Below, one piece after another: positions 60,082 through 64,000 of a DNA stretch of 64,000 nucleotides. The position numbers were made by a program, and so were the translations under genes. This stretch comes from Halobacterium litoreum (GTDB lineage Archaea > Halobacteriota > Halobacteria > Halobacteriales > Halobacteriaceae). The notes under the pieces are model-generated. The model had not been told where the DNA came from and did not search any database. It saw only the letters and a list, made by a program, of their open reading frames with translations. Within the stretch, counting starts at the first letter, position 1. Each line of letters starts with the position of its first letter. Where the stretch lies: contig NZ_CP089466.1 in assembly GCF_021233415.1 (NCBI RefSeq), positions 2,604,001 to 2,668,000 on the forward strand, written 5' to 3'.

Positions 60082-62523
60082 CTACTCCGGCCGGTAGTCC
60101 GTCCCGACGACTTCGCGCACGCGCTCGGCGGTGACCTCGCCGACCCCCGAGGCGTCCTGTAGGTCCTCGACGCTCGCGGTCATCACGGCCTCCACGCTGC
60201 CGAACTCGCCGAGCAGCGATTGGGCAGTCACGGGGCCGATGTCTGCAATCGAGGAGACGACGTACTCCTGTTGCTCGCCGAGCGTCTTCGCCGCCTTCTC
60301 GCCGTGCGCGTCCACTTCGCGGTCGTTCTCGGTCTGCTCGCGCTCCGCGATTGTCCGAATCATCTCCGCAGTGTCGTCCTCGTCTCTCGTGTGGACGACG
60401 CTCACGCCCCAGTCCACGGCGAGGCTCGCGAGTGTCGCGCGAATCGCGTTCGGGTGGACGTTGCGCTCCGCGTACAGGTCCCCGTCACCCTCCAACAGCA
60501 GGACGGGGCGCGTGTAGTGTCGCGTCAGGTCCTTGGCCTGCTCGAAGATGGAGCGGTCGCCGCCCAGCAGGGTGTCCATGAAGTCGGCGTGGGACTTCCG
60601 CTCGACGGCGACGCGGTCCGAGAGCACGTAGTCGCCGACGGCCAGCGTCTCCAAGCGCGTCTCGACGTCCTCGCGCTTCGAGAGGTCGCGGGCGATGTTC
60701 GAGTCGAGTTCGCGCTGGTCGACCACCACCTCCACCTCGTCGTCGCCTCCGGCGCGCGCCGCTACGCCCTCGTCGTCCTCGCTCCCGTCGACGTCCTCGG
60801 GGTCCGGTGCGTCGAAGTCCGTCAGCCCGGCCTGCTCGTCGCTCTCGTCGTCCTCGGCGTCGGCAGTCGCCTCCTCGTCGCCACCGACGTCCGCATCCGC
60901 GCCGTCGTCGCCCGCGCTTTCACTGTCCGCGCTCTCGTCGTCGTAGTCGTCGAGTGCCTGCTGGTCGCCGTGCAAGTCACTCTCCAGTTCCTCGGCGACG
61001 CCCTTCAGCGACCGCAGTTCCTCCTCCATCTCCTGCTCGCGCCGGCGCGAAATCCAGAAGTACGCCTCGTCGCGTGTGTCTTCGGCCATCAACACGACCA
61101 CGCGACCCTCGGTCTGTCGTCCGGTTCGCCCCTTCCGTTGGACCGACCGAATCGCCGTCGGCACCGGTTCGAAGAAGAGCACGAGGTCGACCTCCGGCAC
61201 GTCCAGTCCCTCCTCCGCGACAGAGGTTGAGACGAGCACCTCGAACTCGCCGTCGCGGAACTCGTCTAAGGTCTCGCGTTGCTCCTTTTGGGTCATCCCC
61301 TCGCTGCCGTCGGCGTCGCCCTGCCCGACGAACCGCCGCGTATCGAAGTGGTCGCCGAGGAAGTCGGTCAGGGCCTCCGCGGTGTCGCGGGACTCCGTGA
61401 ACACGATGACGCGGTCGCCGCCCTCGATGCCCAGCGTCTCCGCGAGCAACATCCGGGCCTTCCGGAACTTCGGGTGGAGTCCGTCGAAGTCGTCTGCGAT
61501 TCGCATCGCCTCCTTGACTTTCGGCTCGGAGACGAGGCGTTGGCTCGCCTTCGACGCGCCCGACGACCGGGCGGCGTTGCGCTGGCGCTCGAAGTACCGC
61601 CGGACCGACTCCACGCTCTGGGTCTCGACCAGTTCGACGGCGCGCTTCAGTTTCATCACCTCCGCGTGGACGCTCATTCCCTCGTACCCCTCGCTCTGGT
61701 CGTTGTCGATGAGTTGCTGGAGTTCGGCGCGAATCCTGTTCAAGTCCTTCTGGGAGATGTCCGGGCTCGACGCCCGCGTCACCCCCAGGTCGCGGAGTTT
61801 CTCCAGTCGGTCCTCGATGACCTCGTTGACGGCGTCCCGAATCTCCAGGACGTCGTCGGGCAGTTGGATGCGCTCCCACTGCACGTCCGTGTCGTACGTG
61901 TGCTCGCCGACGTCCGCGTCGTCCTCGGTCATCACCTCCACGTTCGCCACGCCGAGGTTCTCGCAGACCGTGCGGATGTCCTCCTCGTTGCCGCCCGGCG
62001 ACGCCGACATCCCCGTCACCAGCGGGTCCGCCGCGTCCGCGTGGTAGCGCTCCGCGATGTACGTGTACGCGTAGTCGCCGGTCGCGCGGTGGCACTCGTC
62101 GAACGTGCAGTGAACGACGTCCCGCAGGTCGATTCGCCCGCCCACGAGGTCGTTTTCCACGACCTGGGGCGTCGCGACGACGACGCGCGCGCTCGACCAC
62201 ATCTCCGCCCGGTCGTCGGGCCGCGTCTCCCCCGTGAACACCACCACCTCGTCGTCCGGCACCGCCAACGCCTCCCGGTAGAACGCCGCGTGCTGCTCGA
62301 CCAGCGGCTTCGTCGGCGCGAGCATCAGCGACGTCCCGCCCGCGTCGTCGTCCAGCCGGTACGCCGTCACCAGCAGGCTCACCGTCGTCTTCCCCAGCCC
62401 GGTCGGCAGGCAGACGAGCGTGTGGTCGCGGCGCGCCGCCGCCGCGAGTTGGAGTTGGTACTGGCGGGCCTCGATGACGCCCGACTCCAGCATCGAGTGG
62501 TCGACGTGCGCGGACTCCGACAT
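60082..62523 (-). CDS. hef: Hef helicase-nuclease (FANCM/XPF-like)
   Basis: An 813-residue fork-processing protein. The N-terminal superfamily 2 helicase has Walker [13 protein letters not shown], a DECH box [15 protein letters not shown], and motif [16 protein letters not shown]. An acidic linker (residues 500-585) leads to an XPF-type nuclease with [11 protein letters not shown] and the ERKSHADF active site, then two helix-hairpin-helix units ([37 protein letters not shown]). It cleaves and remodels stalled forks. Start ATG at 62523. It is a single gene. Confidence 0.97.
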   Translation of the reverse strand: MSESAHVDHSMLESGVIEARQYQLQLAAAARRDHTLVCLPTGLGKTTVSLLVTAYRLDDDAGGTSLMLAPTKPLVEQHAAFYREALAVPDDEVVVFTGETRPDDRAEMWSSARVVVATPQVVENDLVGGRIDLRDVVHCTFDECHRATGDYAYTYIAERYHADAADPLVTGMSASPGGNEEDIRTVCENLGVANVEVMTEDDADVGEHTYDTDVQWERIQLPDDVLEIRDAVNEVIEDRLEKLRDLGVTRASSPDISQKDLNRIRAELQQLIDNDQSEGYEGMSVHAEVMKLKRAVELVETQSVESVRRYFERQRNAARSSGASKASQRLVSEPKVKEAMRIADDFDGLHPKFRKARMLLAETLGIEGGDRVIVFTESRDTAEALTDFLGDHFDTRRFVGQGDADGSEGMTQKEQRETLDEFRDGEFEVLVSTSVAEEGLDVPEVDLVLFFEPVPTAIRSVQRKGRTGRQTEGRVVVLMAEDTRDEAYFWISRRREQEMEEELRSLKGVAEELESDLHGDQQALDDYDDESADSESAGDDGADADVGGDEEATADAEDDESDEQAGLTDFDAPDPEDVDGSEDDEGVAARAGGDDEVEVVVDQRELDSNIARDLSKREDVETRLETLAVGDYVLSDRVAVERKSHADFMDTLLGGDRSIFEQAKDLTRHYTRPVLLLEGDGDLYAERNVHPNAIRATLASLAVDWGVSVVHTRDEDDTAEMIRTIAEREQTENDREVDAHGEKAAKTLGEQQEYVVSSIADIGPVTAQSLLGEFGSVEAVMTASVEDLQDASGVGEVTAERVREVVGTDYRPE

Positions 62524-62620
62524 TCGCAGTGTGGTTGGTCGCTCTCGCGGTTAAGGCTTCGCGTACCGGGGTGAAAGTGGAGTGACTCTGGCTCTGACGC
62601 TTGCGCTTTCGCCCACTGCT

Positions 62621-62785
62621 GGGAAGCCCCGCGGCTCTGGGCTCGGGAGCCTCGCTGCGCGCCTCGGTCGCTTCGCTTCCTGCGGTGTCTGCTCACGGCG
62701 CGAAGCGCCGTTCGCACGGGCCGAGGCGGCGTAACCGCCTCGCGGCTTACGTCGGCTGCCGTCGCCCAGAGCCACGCCCCTTCCC
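62621..62785 (+). repeat. Structured intergenic repeat, copy E4
   Basis: Lies in the 366-bp gene-free stretch 62524-62889. Outer arms GGGAAG 62621-62626 and CTTCCC 62780-62785, inner stem GGCTCTGGGC 62633-62642 with GCCCAGAGCC 62764-62773, with C-rich strands between (CCCCGC and ACGCCC). Inside are CGGCGC-GAA-GCGCCG (62696-62710) and CGAGGCGG-CGTAA-CCGCCTCG (62722-62742). It shares the architecture of the copies at 26.6 and 31.7 kb but has different stem sequences. I see no gene in the rest of the gap. Confidence 0.75.
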
Positions 62786-62889
62786 GAGCCCCACCCTACT
62801 GGTCGTCGAGTAGCAGGATGCAATCGGTCGTCGAATCGTGCGAAGCCATCGGCTGTCGTGTGTGCGTGACTGTTCGACAAAATCCCGGG

Positions 62890-63447
62890 CTATATCGCCT
62901 GCGCGAGCCACATTGCGGCCGCCGCGCCGAGCGGGATGCTCGCGTTGTCGTCGATGACGTAGCCGCGGACCACGGGCGTCGCGCCGTCTGCGAGCGTCGC
63001 CGCGAGCGCGCCCGCGACGGCCGCCGCGAACGGCACGTCGAGCAGGCTGGCGATGCCCAGACAGATGCCGAACGTCGCCAACAGCACCCAGCCGCGTTTC
63101 ACGCCGAGTTCGCCGCGGGAGAGCAGCCCGCTCGCGGGGTCCGCGAGCATCAACATCAACAGCGCCGGCACCGCGATTGCGGGGGCGAACAGCCACGCCG
63201 TCGCCGTCGAGGAGAGCACGTAGAGTGCGTACCCCGCGGGGTTGTCCTGCTCGTAGTCGCGAGTGAGCGCGTCGAAGATGCGCCAGTTCACGCGCCCCGA
63301 CAGTCGGAGCGCTTCGAGAACGAGTGCGATTACCGACCCGACCACGAGGAGCCACTGCACGACCGCCCACTGGACCACGCTGGCGAGGTACGCCGCGGGG
63401 ACGACGGCCCCGCTCGCGTGTACCAGTCGGCGGCCGAGTTCGCTCAC
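62890..63447 (-). CDS. Dolichol kinase-like / phosphatidate cytidylyltransferase-family membrane protein
   Basis: A 185-residue membrane protein with about five helices, similar to the SEC59/VTE5-type (dolichol kinase, phytol kinase) family. Family blocks are ELGRRLVHASGAVVPAAYLA, LADPASGLLSRGEL with the conserved Asp and Gly, and DGATPVVRGYVIDDNASIP. It could phosphorylate a polyprenol or dolichol for glycan lipid carriers. The start is GTG at 63447, overlapping the TGA of glyS (GTGA), so it is coupled to that gene. Confidence 0.82.
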   Translation of the reverse strand: MSELGRRLVHASGAVVPAAYLASVVQWAVVQWLLVVGSVIALVLEALRLSGRVNWRIFDALTRDYEQDNPAGYALYVLSSTATAWLFAPAIAVPALLMLMLADPASGLLSRGELGVKRGWVLLATFGICLGIASLLDVPFAAAVAGALAATLADGATPVVRGYVIDDNASIPLGAAAAMWLAQAI

Positions 63448-64000
63448 AGGTCGGCGAACGTCGTCTCGCCGTCCCGGAGCGCCGGCAGCAGTTCCGTGAG
63501 GTCGTCGGCCGCCACTCGGGTCTGCTCGGTCGTGTCGCGGTCCCGCAGGGTGACCGTGCCGTCCTCCAGCGTGTCGTAGTCGACGGTCACGCAGTACGGC
63601 GTCCCGACCTCGTCCTGCCGGCGGTACCGGCGGCCGATGTTCCCGGAGTCGTCGTAGGTCACCGACAGCCCCGCCTCGCGGAGGTCGGCCGCGAGGTCGC
63701 GGGCCGTGTCGCCCATGTCGTCTTTGTCCATCAGCGGGAACACGCCGACGGTCGTCGGCGCGACTTCGGCCGGCAGACGGAGCACGTCCCGTTCCTCGCC
63801 GTCCACTTCGTCGGCCTCGTAACTGTGCGCGAGGACGGTGTAGACGGCGCGCCCGACGCCGAACGCCGGTTCGACGACGTGGGGAACGATGTGGCGGCCC
63901 GACTCCGTGACCTCCTCGACCGAGAAGCCGGTTTTCTCCGTCGGGACGGCGTACGCCTCGCCGTCCACTTCGACGGTCACCTCGTCGCCGTCGAACGCCG
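63444..64000 (-). CDS. glyS: Glycyl-tRNA synthetase (3' part, runs off right edge)
   Basis: The C-terminal 184 residues of a class II archaeal/eukaryotic-type glycyl-tRNA synthetase. Visible are the motif 3 region HIVPHVVEPAFGVGRAVYTV (Gly-x-Gly-x-Arg) and the anticodon-binding domain (VGVFPLMDKDDMGDTARDLA, YDDSGNIGRRYRRQDEVGTPYC, VTLRDRDTTEQTRV). The catalytic N-terminal part lies past position 64000. Its stop overlaps the start of the dolichol-kinase-like gene by 4 bp (GTGA). It charges tRNA-Gly. Confidence 0.95.
   Translation of the reverse strand, partial: AFDGDEVTVEVDGEAYAVPTEKTGFSVEEVTESGRHIVPHVVEPAFGVGRAVYTVLAHSYEADEVDGEERDVLRLPAEVAPTTVGVFPLMDKDDMGDTARDLAADLREAGLSVTYDDSGNIGRRYRRQDEVGTPYCVTVDYDTLEDGTVTLRDRDTTEQTRVAADDLTELLPALRDGETTFADL

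Overview
The window is a 64-kb piece of a haloarchaeal chromosome (class Halobacteria). The evidence is consistent: about two-thirds G+C, strongly acidic proteins, archaeal information-processing genes (SRP54/FtsY, prefoldin alpha, aIF6, L31e, L39e, RadA, RFC small subunit, Orc1/Cdc6, Hef, XPD-type helicases, archaeal AlaS and GlyS), haloarchaeal markers (DpsA, SAMP2, a HalOD1 domain, Tat lipoproteins, many small zinc-finger proteins), and TATA boxes 25-31 bp upstream of start codons, as expected for leaderless mRNAs. Genus cannot be fixed from this sequence; Halobacterium or a close relative is a reasonable guess from DpsA.

Layout. 1-6.8 kb: a partial Rad3/XPD helicase, DpsA ferritin, a CDF cation exporter, a YfcE-type phosphoesterase, a membrane-anchored winged-helix regulator, a threonine aldolase and an M29 aminopeptidase. 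6.8-7.8 kb: mostly non-coding, with tRNA-Arg(UCU) and a duplicated tRNA 3' end. 7.8-11.9 kb: UPF0200/UPF0201, a gate-domain transporter, two MgtE half-transporters and a membrane protein. 11.9-16.7 kb: a translation and secretion cluster (srp54, ftsY, pfdA, eif6, rpl31e, rpl39e) in which the rpl18ae gene expected between eif6 and pfdA is absent. 16.7-26.5 kb: RNA phosphodiesterase, TPR protein, sufS and sufU, radA, the NMD3 homologue coupled to a Taw2-like wyosine enzyme, and a second XPD-family helicase. 27-33.8 kb: assorted redox and small genes separated by repeat elements. 33.9-46.2 kb: lipoproteins, an acyl-CoA dehydrogenase, an HD phosphohydrolase, alaS, a beta-propeller lipoprotein, a GST-like reductase, TspO and rfcS. 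46.3-58.8 kb: a bactofilin-like membrane protein, SAMP2 overlapping an acetyltransferase, a phosphohexomutase, rpiA, orc/cdc6, a Rieske protein, a MutS-family ATPase, ferredoxin and mdh. 58.9-64 kb: a p27-type zinc-finger protein, UspA, Hef, a dolichol-kinase-like protein and the end of glyS.

Genes working together: srp54 and ftsY build the co-translational targeting GTPase pair next to prefoldin and ribosomal genes; sufS and sufU supply sulfur and scaffold for Fe-S clusters, which both XPD helicases and several ferredoxins here need; radA, hef, rfcS, the XPD helicases and the MutS homologue form a dense set of replication-fork and repair functions; nmd3 and taw2 are translationally coupled.

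The most unusual feature is non-coding. Four intergenic copies (near 26.6, 31.7, 31.9 and 62.6 kb) share one architecture: GAAAG or GGGAAG, then CCCC, then a 10-12 bp stem whose sequence differs in every copy but whose two arms stay perfectly complementary, then a C-rich strand, then CTTTC or CTTCCC. Two copies face each other and make a 342-bp unit with perfect 16-bp terminal inverted repeats. This is the signature of a structured RNA or palindromic mobile repeat; I cannot tie it to a named family.
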